Source: JAVJSU01 sp040219275 (GTDB lineage Bacteria > Chloroflexota > Anaerolineae > Aggregatilineales > Phototrophicaceae). From it: a DNA stretch of 64,000 bases. The position numbers and the translations under genes were made by a program. Positions 8,397 through 15,923 of this stretch are shown here, in pieces. The first letter of the stretch is position 1. Every line of letters starts with the position of its first letter. The notes under the pieces are model-generated. The model was given only the letters and a program-made list of their open reading frames with translations. It was not told the DNA's origin and searched no databases. The stretch lies in assembly GCA_040219275.1 (NCBI GenBank), contig JAVJSU010000007.1, forward strand, positions 124,001-188,000, in the 5' to 3' direction.

Positions 8397-9707
8397 TTAC
8401 CCGCCTTCTTTCGTCGGGGTGGGATTTTCCGGCGTTTGACGTGGTGGCAGGATCGCAGTCGGTGAAGGCGTAGGCGTGATGGACGGTGTGAGCGTCGCCG
8501 ATGGGGTTGCCGTGTTGGTTGGCGTGGGTGTGATGGTCGGCGTGTTGCTCGGTGTGGAGGTATCCGACGGAGTTGCCGTGATTGTTGGTGTATCGCTTGC
8601 AGTTGGCGTGCTACTCGGCGTAAACGTGACCGATGGCGTTAGTGTGATCGTCGGTGTACTGGTGATGGTGGGTGTGTTGGTCGGCGTTGGGCTAGGACCG
8701 GGCGTAACGCTCGGCGTTTGTGCGGAGAGTAAAGTCGCCGCCAGCACATCTGAGGTAGGTGTAAATGTGGGTGTGAATTCTGATGTCGGCGCAAATCCCG
8801 GACCGGTTTGAATCGTCCGGTTCGCCTCTGTAAACGTGACATCCACCGCCTGCCCACGCCCGCCAAACGATCCCTGCAAATTACCGTTATAGATGATGAT
8901 GAGCGCCTCGGCATTGCTGGCGTTCATGATGATCTCGTCCTGTGCGCGATATTCCAGCACTTCACCGGGCAACACCAGCCGATTGATCTGCACATTGTTA
9001 TCTGTCGTCAGGCGCAACCATGTGCGTTGTTGAGTCTCGATGGTCACGGCAACCCCGCGCCCATCATACACCTGCTCTAGTCCGGTATTTTCTTCGTCGG
9101 TGGGGCGGGGCGTGAAGGTTGGAGCATTCGTATACGTAGCTGTGGGCGGCAATTGACCGAGAATCGTGCGCCCACCGTCATCGACGAACGACGGTGCTTG
9201 ATTAATCAATTGCAGGACGACAAAACCAATCACCGCCAATGCCGCCGCCGCGACAAGCAAAATAAGTAAGGTATTCACCAGCCGGCTAAAACGCCCCGGT
9301 CCGGGATCAATATTAATCGTGACTGCGGGCAGATTGGGGTCGGTATCCGTGATGGATTTTGCCGCAATCGGCACAAGCTCCTGCGATTCCCGTTTCTCTC
9401 GCCGACTGCGCCTTGAATTGTTGCCCCGTCCGCGCCGTCCACGCTCTTTGCCGCGCCGGGTTTCGTGTTGCAAAGCGGATTCATAATAGAGCGCGACCCG
9501 TTCTTCATCCAATCCCAGAAAGCGTGTGTAATTACGCAGAAATCCGCGTGTCTGAACCTGAGACACATCCGTAAATGTGAATTCTCCCTGTTCAAACGCT
9601 TCCAGAATATGCCGCCTGATCTTTAACTGCGAAACAGCATCATCCAGCGAAAGCTCTTTGGCTTCGCGGGATTCACGCAGATAACGACCTAGTGCGAGTG
9701 GATCCAT
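8397..9707 (-). CDS. RodZ-like HTH membrane protein with Thr/Pro-rich tail
   Basis: A 436-residue protein with the RodZ layout. A cytoplasmic Xre-type helix-turn-helix (about 5-75) is followed by a very basic linker (82-106), one membrane helix (about 143-168) and an extracytoplasmic DUF4115-type beta domain (about 213-300, with the typical ETQQRTWLRL start). RodZ links MreB to the wall machinery in rod-shaped bacteria. After residue 305 the protein ends in about 130 residues of TPT/TPS repeats, a probable wall-spanning stalk not found in standard RodZ. No MreB is in this window, so a shape role is inferred from family only. Confidence 0.88.
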   Translation of the reverse strand: MDPLALGRYLRESREAKELSLDDAVSQLKIRRHILEAFEQGEFTFTDVSQVQTRGFLRNYTRFLGLDEERVALYYESALQHETRRGKERGRRGRGNNSRRSRREKRESQELVPIAAKSITDTDPNLPAVTINIDPGPGRFSRLVNTLLILLVAAAALAVIGFVVLQLINQAPSFVDDGGRTILGQLPPTATYTNAPTFTPRPTDEENTGLEQVYDGRGVAVTIETQQRTWLRLTTDNNVQINRLVLPGEVLEYRAQDEIIMNASNAEALIIIYNGNLQGSFGGRGQAVDVTFTEANRTIQTGPGFAPTSEFTPTFTPTSDVLAATLLSAQTPSVTPGPSPTPTNTPTITSTPTITLTPSVTFTPSSTPTASDTPTITATPSDTSTPSNTPTITPTPTNTATPSATLTPSITPTPSPTAILPPRQTPENPTPTKEGG

Positions 9708-9750
9708 AAGACCTGTGCGGTGCTCCGATAGTGAATTGACTTAGCTAACA

Positions 9751-9782
9751 CAAAAGCCCCGGACGGTTAAATCAACGGGGCT
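9751..9782 (-). terminator. Rho-independent terminator after rplI
   Basis: On the minus strand AGCCCCG pairs with CGGGGCT (9782-9776 with 9761-9755), followed by a short T run. It separates rplI from the RodZ-like gene. Confidence 0.8.
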
Positions 9783-9839
9783 GAGTTTTCAACTTGGTGA
9801 CCTATGAGATGAATCAACAACGACAAATTCTGTCGTTTG

Positions 9840-10475
9840 TTATGATTCTTCTGTTTCGTCCGCGTCGCCTTCAGCAGGAATGTCTTCTGTAGCTTCCTGA
9901 ATTTGTGAACGCGGGATGACTTCCGTCGCCATATTTTCGGTATCAACGGCTTCTTCACTGGTTTCAGCGGTTTCAGCGTCATCACTAACAGGTGCATTGG
10001 ATGCACGCTTGGCAAGAAATTCTGCCATTGTACCTTCAGGGATGATGGTGATTTTCAGGTTCGGTGATTCTTCTGTACCGAGGCGAACCGGCACATCATG
10101 CGTCCCGATTTCACGTAACGGTTGCTGGCTGATACGGCGACGGTTGATGTCCACGCCGGTTTTTTCCAACAGTCCATCAGCGATTTCCTGTGTGGTCACT
10201 GAGCCGAACAACTTGCCTGTTACGGCGGCACGGCGCTCAAAGATGATTTCCACGCCGTCGATTTCTTTGGCGAGTTCGTTCAAGCGATTCTCAAGCTGTG
10301 CACGTTTTGCGACGGCTTGTGAACGCAAGTTTGTGGCGCGTTTCAGCTCACCGGGGGTGGCTTTTGCCGCCAATTTTTTCGGAATTAAGAAGTTACGGGC
10401 GTAACCATCGGCGACATCAATGATCTCACCTGCGACACCTTGTTTGTAGACATAATCTAGTAAGATAACTTTCAT
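9840..10475 (-). CDS. rplI: 50S ribosomal protein L9 with acidic C-terminal extension
   Basis: L9 binds 23S rRNA at the base of the L1 stalk. The N-terminal domain (MKVILLDYV...VADGYARNFLIPKKLA) is a textbook L9 signature, followed by the long connecting helix and the C-terminal domain with SVTTQEIADGL and the RRRI segment. Normal length is about 150 residues; here about 60 extra residues rich in Glu, Asp, Ala and Thr follow. AAAGGA lies about 7 nt before the ATG. The usual rpsF-ssb-rpsR neighbours are absent. The tail is probably disordered and its role unknown. Confidence 0.97.
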   Translation of the reverse strand: MKVILLDYVYKQGVAGEIIDVADGYARNFLIPKKLAAKATPGELKRATNLRSQAVAKRAQLENRLNELAKEIDGVEIIFERRAAVTGKLFGSVTTQEIADGLLEKTGVDINRRRISQQPLREIGTHDVPVRLGTEESPNLKITIIPEGTMAEFLAKRASNAPVSDDAETAETSEEAVDTENMATEVIPRSQIQEATEDIPAEGDADETEES

Positions 10476-10695
10476 TCGGAATCCTTTCCTCTATAAACGC
10501 CTCCCGACGTTCAGAGGTCACTCGGCATTTATCAAATGTGTCGTATTATAATCAACCCGCCTATCCATGCCAAGTGCTAATCATCCGTTTTGGAGCAACC
10601 TCATCAAATTTGACGCTTATTCCTGCATAAATATTTTTGTACGCGCTTACTAGGTAGGCATTTGATGCGAATTTAAGCACTGGTCACTTTCCACG

Positions 10696-10724
10696 TTTAA
10701 CAGTTGCGACGCATCCATTATAAT
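10696..10724 (+). promoter_or_regulatory. Putative promoter giving a leaderless GT-C mRNA
   Basis: A perfect TATAAT lies at 10719-10724, with a poor -35-like TTTAAC 17 nt upstream. The expected start of transcription coincides with the ATG at 10733, and there is no Shine-Dalgarno sequence. Confidence 0.5.
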
Positions 10725-10732
10725 CGCTACCC

Positions 10733-12643
10733 ATGAGCGAAAATTCTATAACGACCCCAAAATTACGATCCCACCAGATGATTGTGCTATGTCTGGTCTT
10801 TTTCTCGTTTTTTATGTCTGCGCTGGTAAGCCGAACAGTGTTTGATCGCTTGCCACACTTAGAAGACGAAATGGCGTATGTCTATCAGGCGCGGGTGTTT
10901 GCGCGGGGAGATGTGGTCATTGATCGCCCTGAGCCGTGGAACGCGTATTGGCAACCGTTCGTCATCGGCTATGAGGAAACCGGCACCGCCTTTAGCAAAT
11001 ATACCCCCGGTTGGTCACTGTTGCTGGCAATGGGCGTTACGCTCGGTCAGATGTGGGTGATAAACGCCTTCTGCGCGGCGCTGACCGTTGCGCTGGTCTA
11101 TCGGCTGGGGCGGGAAGTTTTCAGTGAGGATGTCGGTGTTATCGCGGCGGGATTGGTCGCCTTTTCGCCAATGGCGTTACTGCTCAATGGCTCATTAATG
11201 GGGCATACCTCTGCTCTTTTGATGGTCACGCTATTCATGTTCGCTTTCTGGCGCGTGACGCAGGGCAAACGGGCGCTCCTGTGGGGAACGCTTGCCGGAG
11301 TTGCGCTCGGTATGCTGGTGATGACGCGTGCGATTACGGCGGTGGGCATCTCTGCGCCGTTCATCATTTATAGCGGGTGGCGGGTCATTGCGGTGATTTA
11401 TCACACGGTTTCACGCGATAGGGAAGGTTTGCCGGAGAGCCAACACATTCCGGCGGAATTCACGCCTGAACCTGCCTACTACGCCAAATCCACGCGCCGA
11501 CTCGCATTTTGGTCGACCCTTCTGCCGTTAGTGGTGCTATCTGTGGTCACAGTGAGTTTCTCGCTGGCTGTTCCCGTCTATAACAATGCGGCAACGGGCG
11601 ACCCGACTCTGAATCTCTACACACTCGTCTGGGAGTACGATCAGATCGGTTTCGGGACGTGTTGTGGGCGCAGTAGCTTGCCGGATCGCGGCGGAGAAGG
11701 GCATACGCTCGTCAAAGGCATCCGCCACGCCCGCTTTGATCTGTCGCTGATGGCGGCGGATTTGTTCGGCTGGGCGCGGGGCACGGTGGATGAAGATGTA
11801 CAAGCACATTTGCAAGTCCAGAGCGATTATTTCCCCCTTCTTGGCTTAAGCTGGATTTTGATTCCGCTCGGCTTGATACTCGGAATGCGCTATCGCTGGG
11901 CGCAGGTGTGGGTGGTGGCGGGGCTATTATGGATTTTCGTCCCATTTGTGGCAGATATGGATTTCCTGCGGACAAGTAACACGCAAATCCGTGATTGGCT
12001 GATTGTGCTTGGTGTGTGGATGCTATTGCCGCCGATGGTTTTCACGCTGACTCCGTTGAATGATCGGCGGGCGGTGTGGACGTGGTTACTTGCCGGTGTG
12101 ATCGTCGGGCTGGTAGGGGTGCATCTGGCGTATTGGATCGGCTCACAGCGCTATAGCACCCGCTATTATTTTGAGGCACTTCCGGCGTTTGCGCTGATTT
12201 CTGCCTTGCCCATCGCCTGGTTGCTTCAACACGCAGACAGGATGCGAAAACTTGCGATTTACGGCGTGTTCGGGCTGGTGCTCATCTGGAGTTTGTACGC
12301 CTATAGCACACCACGCATCGATGCCTTGCATGATTTTAACTTCATCAGTACGGCACAGATTGACGCGGTAGAAGCCCGTCGTGAAGATGATCGTCCGGTG
12401 CTGGTGATTGTCAGTTTCGCGCCGGAACTAGGCAATGATACGATCATCCGCTGGCGCTCTTACGGTAGTTTGATGGGAGTCACCAGCCCGTATCGGGATA
12501 GCGAGATTGTGGCGGTGCGGAACTCTATTTCGAGCGAATCCGTCAGGGAACAGTTGATCGCTCAGTTCCCCGACAGACAGGTGATTGATTTATATGTCAA
12601 CGGCAACGACGCGTGGTTCGCGGATGAATTACCGGTAGACTAA
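10733..12643 (+). CDS. GT-C fold membrane glycosyltransferase, family 39-like
   Basis: A 636-residue polytopic protein with about twelve membrane helices and short extracytoplasmic loops. The first loop carries an acidic HLEDEMAY motif (Glu44, Asp45, Glu46), placed like the catalytic Asp/Glu of GT-C enzymes of the ArnT/PMT type. These move a sugar from a polyprenyl-phosphate carrier to a lipid or protein outside the membrane. The C-terminal part after about residue 530 is soluble. It is alone on its strand, convergent with the receiver-like gene. Donor and acceptor cannot be read from sequence. Confidence 0.82.
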   Translation: MSENSITTPKLRSHQMIVLCLVFFSFFMSALVSRTVFDRLPHLEDEMAYVYQARVFARGDVVIDRPEPWNAYWQPFVIGYEETGTAFSKYTPGWSLLLAMGVTLGQMWVINAFCAALTVALVYRLGREVFSEDVGVIAAGLVAFSPMALLLNGSLMGHTSALLMVTLFMFAFWRVTQGKRALLWGTLAGVALGMLVMTRAITAVGISAPFIIYSGWRVIAVIYHTVSRDREGLPESQHIPAEFTPEPAYYAKSTRRLAFWSTLLPLVVLSVVTVSFSLAVPVYNNAATGDPTLNLYTLVWEYDQIGFGTCCGRSSLPDRGGEGHTLVKGIRHARFDLSLMAADLFGWARGTVDEDVQAHLQVQSDYFPLLGLSWILIPLGLILGMRYRWAQVWVVAGLLWIFVPFVADMDFLRTSNTQIRDWLIVLGVWMLLPPMVFTLTPLNDRRAVWTWLLAGVIVGLVGVHLAYWIGSQRYSTRYYFEALPAFALISALPIAWLLQHADRMRKLAIYGVFGLVLIWSLYAYSTPRIDALHDFNFISTAQIDAVEARREDDRPVLVIVSFAPELGNDTIIRWRSYGSLMGVTSPYRDSEIVAVRNSISSESVREQLIAQFPDRQVIDLYVNGNDAWFADELPVD

Positions 12644-12651
12644 CCTACGTC

Positions 12652-13044
12652 TTAAGTCTGAAGCAATGCGTCAATTTTGGGGATGAGTTCCAGCAGGCTA
12701 TTTTGACGTGAATAGACGAAGTTACCGCCTGCTTTCAAGACCTGCTGAGAAAAGTTCGTTTTGTCCGCATTATAACTGACGACGGCGATGGGCGTGTCGC
12801 GTTGTTTTTCGCTGAGGGCTTCACGGAGCTTTTTAATCGCACGGAGCATATACGCGTCGCTAAAATCCTGAATGATAATCAGGTTGAACATCTGCTCGTC
12901 AAGCCGGGCGAGGGCTTCATCCACTGCCCGCACCACAGACACATTTAACCCGTGTGTTTGCAGGACAACATCAAGGTGCATCAAATCCACATCCGAACCG
13001 AAGAAAAACAAAATGGATTTGCTGTGTTGTGTGCTATCTGTCAT
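12652..13044 (-). CDS. Degenerate receiver-domain protein
   Basis: A 130-residue single-domain protein with the alternating strand-helix pattern of response-regulator receivers. The start is the ATG at 13044, which overlaps the TGA of tag (ATGA), and GGGGGAAC lies upstream. Compared with CheY, the acidic pocket is reduced to GSDVD, the phosphorylated Asp position reads IQDFSD, and the conserved Lys before the last helix is missing (VYSRQ). Phosphotransfer is doubtful; it may be a phosphorylation-independent receiver. No histidine kinase is nearby. Confidence 0.7.
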   Translation of the reverse strand: MTDSTQHSKSILFFFGSDVDLMHLDVVLQTHGLNVSVVRAVDEALARLDEQMFNLIIIQDFSDAYMLRAIKKLREALSEKQRDTPIAVVSYNADKTNFSQQVLKAGGNFVYSRQNSLLELIPKIDALLQT

Positions 13045-13610
13045 TTGCGTTCCCCCACCTCGCCATATCGAAAACAGTCTACCACATGATCGTTGACCAT
13101 GCCGCAGGATTGCATCAGCGCATAGCAAATGGTCGGACCGACGAAGGTAAAGCCCCGTTTTTTCAGGTCTTTGCTCATCGCACGCGACTCGTCCGTTTCT
13201 GCAGGAATGTCTGTAAGCGTCTTGAACGTGTTGACGATAGGCTTGCCTTCGGTGAAGCGCCAGATATAGTCATTAAACGTGCCGAATTCTTCCTGTACGC
13301 GGATAAACGCCTGTGCATTCTTCACCGCCGCGTTAACCTTTAGCCGGTTGCGGATGATGCCCGGATTGAGCAATTGTTCAGCGATTTTCGGTTCATCATA
13401 ACGGGCGACTTTCTGCACGTCGAAGTTATCATATGCCGCCAGATAATTGTCGCGCTTACGAAGCACGGTAATCCAGCTTAACCCCGCCTGCACGCCTTCC
13501 AGAATGAGCATTTCAAACCAGCGGTCATCGTCATAACAGGGCACGCCCCATTCGGTATCGTGATAGTGGATATAAAGCGGGTCATCGCCCGACCATTCAC
13601 ATCGGTGCAT
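13041..13610 (-). CDS. tag: DNA-3-methyladenine glycosylase I
   Basis: Removes 3-methyladenine from alkylated DNA as the first step of base excision repair. The 189-residue length and the motifs MHRCEW, HDTEWGVP, FEMLILEGVQAGLSW and the C-terminal GPTICYALMQ..GMVNDH..DC match Tag. The zinc ligands are expected to be Cys4, His17 and a His/Cys pair in the HVVDC segment, all present. The start at 13610 has AGGAG 6-7 nt upstream, although the frame continues further. Its stop overlaps the start of the receiver-like gene, so they are co-translated. Confidence 0.96.
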   Translation of the reverse strand: MHRCEWSGDDPLYIHYHDTEWGVPCYDDDRWFEMLILEGVQAGLSWITVLRKRDNYLAAYDNFDVQKVARYDEPKIAEQLLNPGIIRNRLKVNAAVKNAQAFIRVQEEFGTFNDYIWRFTEGKPIVNTFKTLTDIPAETDESRAMSKDLKKRGFTFVGPTICYALMQSCGMVNDHVVDCFRYGEVGERK

Positions 13611-13704
13611 CGGCTCTCCTTTTGTCTGATCGTTTGTTCTTAGATTATAAGACAACTGTATATGATTATTGTTTTGCCGACAAGATTGTTTGCGGAGATG
13701 GGGA

Positions 13705-13746
13705 TAGATATTAGATGAAAGATTATAGACAAAAGATATTAGACGA
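13705..13746. repeat. Degenerate heptad array, consensus near TAGATNA
   Basis: Six consecutive 7-nt units of the type (T/A)AGA(T/C)NA between ccmB and tag. Each unit differs slightly, but the 7-nt register is unbroken over 42 nt. Confidence 0.75.
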
Positions 13747-13783
13747 AAATACCCCGCCAAATTCTGATGTGACAGCTATTTGC

Positions 13784-14464
13784 TTATTCCTCAATCACGA
13801 AGCCGTAGAGCAGGAAGCACAGCGTCAGGTAAATCACGTCGATCATCGCCACCAATTGCAACCAGCCCGCCCATTCGTTGAACGCATCGCCGTTGATGAT
13901 CCCCGCGGAGGCATTCACCACCGATAGCAAAATCGGCAACACCGCCGGAAGCATCACAATCGGCAGGAGGGCATCGCTGGTGCGGGTTTGGACGGTCATG
14001 GTTGCCAGTAGCGTCCCCACCGTAGAAATGCCCAGTGTGCCGAGTAAGACCATCATCAGCATCCCCGTAGAGGTCAACGTGATGTTAAACAGAATGGTCG
14101 TCAAGGGCAGGAGCAGAACGCCAATCGTCACCGCAAAGAGGTAATTTCCTGCCAGCTTGCCGAAGAAAATGGCAGTGCGGTCTATCGGCGCGAGGAGCAT
14201 GGAATCCAGATTGCCCTGTTCACGCTCCATAGCAAGGCTACGATTTAAGCCGAGGATGCTGGCAAACACAATCGTCACCCACAGCACCCCATTGACCGTG
14301 CTTTCCCGCGCCAGAATATCCAGTTGTAATGCGAAGCTGAAAATCATCACACTTAGCAGGGTAAACATGCCCATCAAACTGAGCAACTCGCGGCTTCGTA
14401 ATTCCACGCGTAAATCTTTGCGGATGATGGTCAGCACGGCTTTGATGAACGATGTTTTTTTCAT
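13784..14464 (-). CDS. ccmB: Heme exporter protein CcmB (ABC permease)
   Basis: The membrane subunit of the CcmAB transporter used in System I cytochrome c maturation. CcmAB uses ATP to release holo-CcmE from CcmC. The protein has 226 residues with about six membrane helices. The N-terminal KDLRVELRSRELL segment and the LAMEREQGNLDSMLLAPIDR loop are CcmB hallmarks. Its start overlaps ccmA by 4 nt. It is the last recognisable gene of the ccm run; ccmC and ccmD, which usually follow, are absent here. Confidence 0.94.
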   Translation of the reverse strand: MKKTSFIKAVLTIIRKDLRVELRSRELLSLMGMFTLLSVMIFSFALQLDILARESTVNGVLWVTIVFASILGLNRSLAMEREQGNLDSMLLAPIDRTAIFFGKLAGNYLFAVTIGVLLLPLTTILFNITLTSTGMLMMVLLGTLGISTVGTLLATMTVQTRTSDALLPIVMLPAVLPILLSVVNASAGIINGDAFNEWAGWLQLVAMIDVIYLTLCFLLYGFVIEE

Positions 14465-15213
14465 CGTGCGACCACTTCTCCGGTGACTTCGGCGTAATCC
14501 CGCGCCAATTGTATCGGGTCGAGTCCGGCGGTGATGCCATCATAGGCGATTTTCCCGCGTGACAGGATGATCGCACGATCCGATAAACGGGCGGCGCGAT
14601 CTAGCTGATGGGTCGCCATGACAATCGTGCGTCCACCATCGCGGGCAGTCGTCAGGAGTGTGTCCAAGGTTGCGCCTGCTTGTTGGTCAAGCCCCGTGTA
14701 GGGTTCGTCGAAGATCAACACATCGGGATCATGGAGCAGGGCGCGGGCGATGCTCAGGCGTTGTTGCATCCCACGAGAAAAATTGCGTGCAAGGTCATTC
14801 CGGCGCTTTTTTAAGCCGACTTGATCCAGCAAGGCGTGGATGCGCGTGTCCATTGCCTCGCCATCGAGATCATAAAGTCCGGCGAAGAAGCGCAGATTTT
14901 CATAGGCGGTCAGGTCACCATAGAGCAGGGGCTTATGGCTGACCATGCCGATCTGTGCGCGGACTGCCATGCCTTCGTGCGGGAGTTCCCACCCGCCAAT
15001 TTTGACGATGCCGGCAGTCGGCTTGCTGAGTCCGGTTAATAAGCGGAGCAGGGTGGATTTTCCACTGCCGTTCGGTCCAAGCAGGGCGACACATTGCCCG
15101 CGTGGGATTTCAAGATTGATTCCACGCAGAACGGGCATTAAGCCAAATGCCTTGATGAGCGCCTGCACTTCGATGATCGGGTGCGTGTCAGGAATGTTGG
15201 GAGTGTTTGTCAT
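14461..15213 (-). CDS. ccmA: Heme exporter ATP-binding protein CcmA
   Basis: The ATPase of the CcmAB complex. Over 250 residues it has Walker A GPNGSGKST (about 43-51), Q-loop, the SRGMQQRLSIARAL signature and Walker B with LIFDEPYTGLD, then the H-loop MATHQ. The order ccmA-ccmB with a 4-nt overlap is standard. It starts 8 nt after the DsbA-like gene, so it belongs to the same transcript. Confidence 0.94.
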   Translation of the reverse strand: MTNTPNIPDTHPIIEVQALIKAFGLMPVLRGINLEIPRGQCVALLGPNGSGKSTLLRLLTGLSKPTAGIVKIGGWELPHEGMAVRAQIGMVSHKPLLYGDLTAYENLRFFAGLYDLDGEAMDTRIHALLDQVGLKKRRNDLARNFSRGMQQRLSIARALLHDPDVLIFDEPYTGLDQQAGATLDTLLTTARDGGRTIVMATHQLDRAARLSDRAIILSRGKIAYDGITAGLDPIQLARDYAEVTGEVVAR

Positions 15214-15221
15214 GAAGTCTG

Positions 15222-15923
15222 TTAATCGCTGTTAGCGAGTGCCTCATCAATTTCGTATAGGATCTCGAATGGACTGTAAAGCATCAGATCATTAACAAAA
15301 GTCGTTGGCGTGCCAAGAACTTCTAAAGTCCACCCGAATGCCAAACTATCCGCAATTGTTTCCGCTACATCATCCCCACCAAAGCACGCTCGCCATGCGT
15401 CGCTATCTAAATTTAATACTGCCACGGCTTCGTTTATGTTTTCATTGACGAATGCTAGATTGTCGTAATTACGGTGAAATTGGAATAAGATGTCCCCGAA
15501 CTCGTAAAATTTCCCCTGATTGCCGGCACATAATGCCGCTCTCGCCGCCCTTTCTGCTCCTGTAAGACTTCCGGTGAGTTGTGGGACAAAAATGAAGCGA
15601 ACATCACCGCGCTGTATGTATGGGAGAATTTCGGGAAATATTTCCCGGTGATATTGTTCACAACCCGGACAACTAAAACTTGAAAAGAGCATGACCTCAA
15701 CCGGCGCGTTTAAATCGCCAAGCACTGGAAAACCACTTTCGGTTACACTCTGCGGAATCGTGGCGTACACTTCCGGCACTTCAATTGGCACTCTAATTTC
15801 AATAGTAGGTTCTGGTTCAGGAGCATTTAAGTCACCTCTCAGCATACCCGTAATCATCCCGCAGGATGTGAGCATCAATGTCGGCAACGAGATAAGCACG
15901 ATCCAGATTTTTAAGATGTTCAT
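15222..15923 (-). CDS. DsbA-like thioredoxin-fold lipoprotein
   Basis: An exported lipoprotein (modified Cys at residue 21, LTSCG) with a DsbA/DSBA-like thioredoxin fold. The active site is CPGC at residues 85-88, and the cis-Pro loop is LGTPTTF near residue 204. It probably oxidises or shuffles disulfides, or delivers reductant to apocytochrome CXXCH motifs, since it sits inside the ccm operon. Its ATG overlaps the stop of the upstream cytochrome fusion gene by 4 nt. It has 233 residues, and two further Cys (about 132 and 180) may form a structural disulfide. Confidence 0.88.
   Translation of the reverse strand: MNILKIWIVLISLPTLMLTSCGMITGMLRGDLNAPEPEPTIEIRVPIEVPEVYATIPQSVTESGFPVLGDLNAPVEVMLFSSFSCPGCEQYHREIFPEILPYIQRGDVRFIFVPQLTGSLTGAERAARAALCAGNQGKFYEFGDILFQFHRNYDNLAFVNENINEAVAVLNLDSDAWRACFGGDDVAETIADSLAFGWTLEVLGTPTTFVNDLMLYSPFEILYEIDEALANSD

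Noticed and set aside
8450..8800. Tandem GGCGTG/GTCGGTG-like DNA repeats that look like a minisatellite or CRISPR-like array
   Set aside because: They encode the Thr/Pro-rich tail of the RodZ-like protein on the minus strand; units are irregular and there are no unique spacers.
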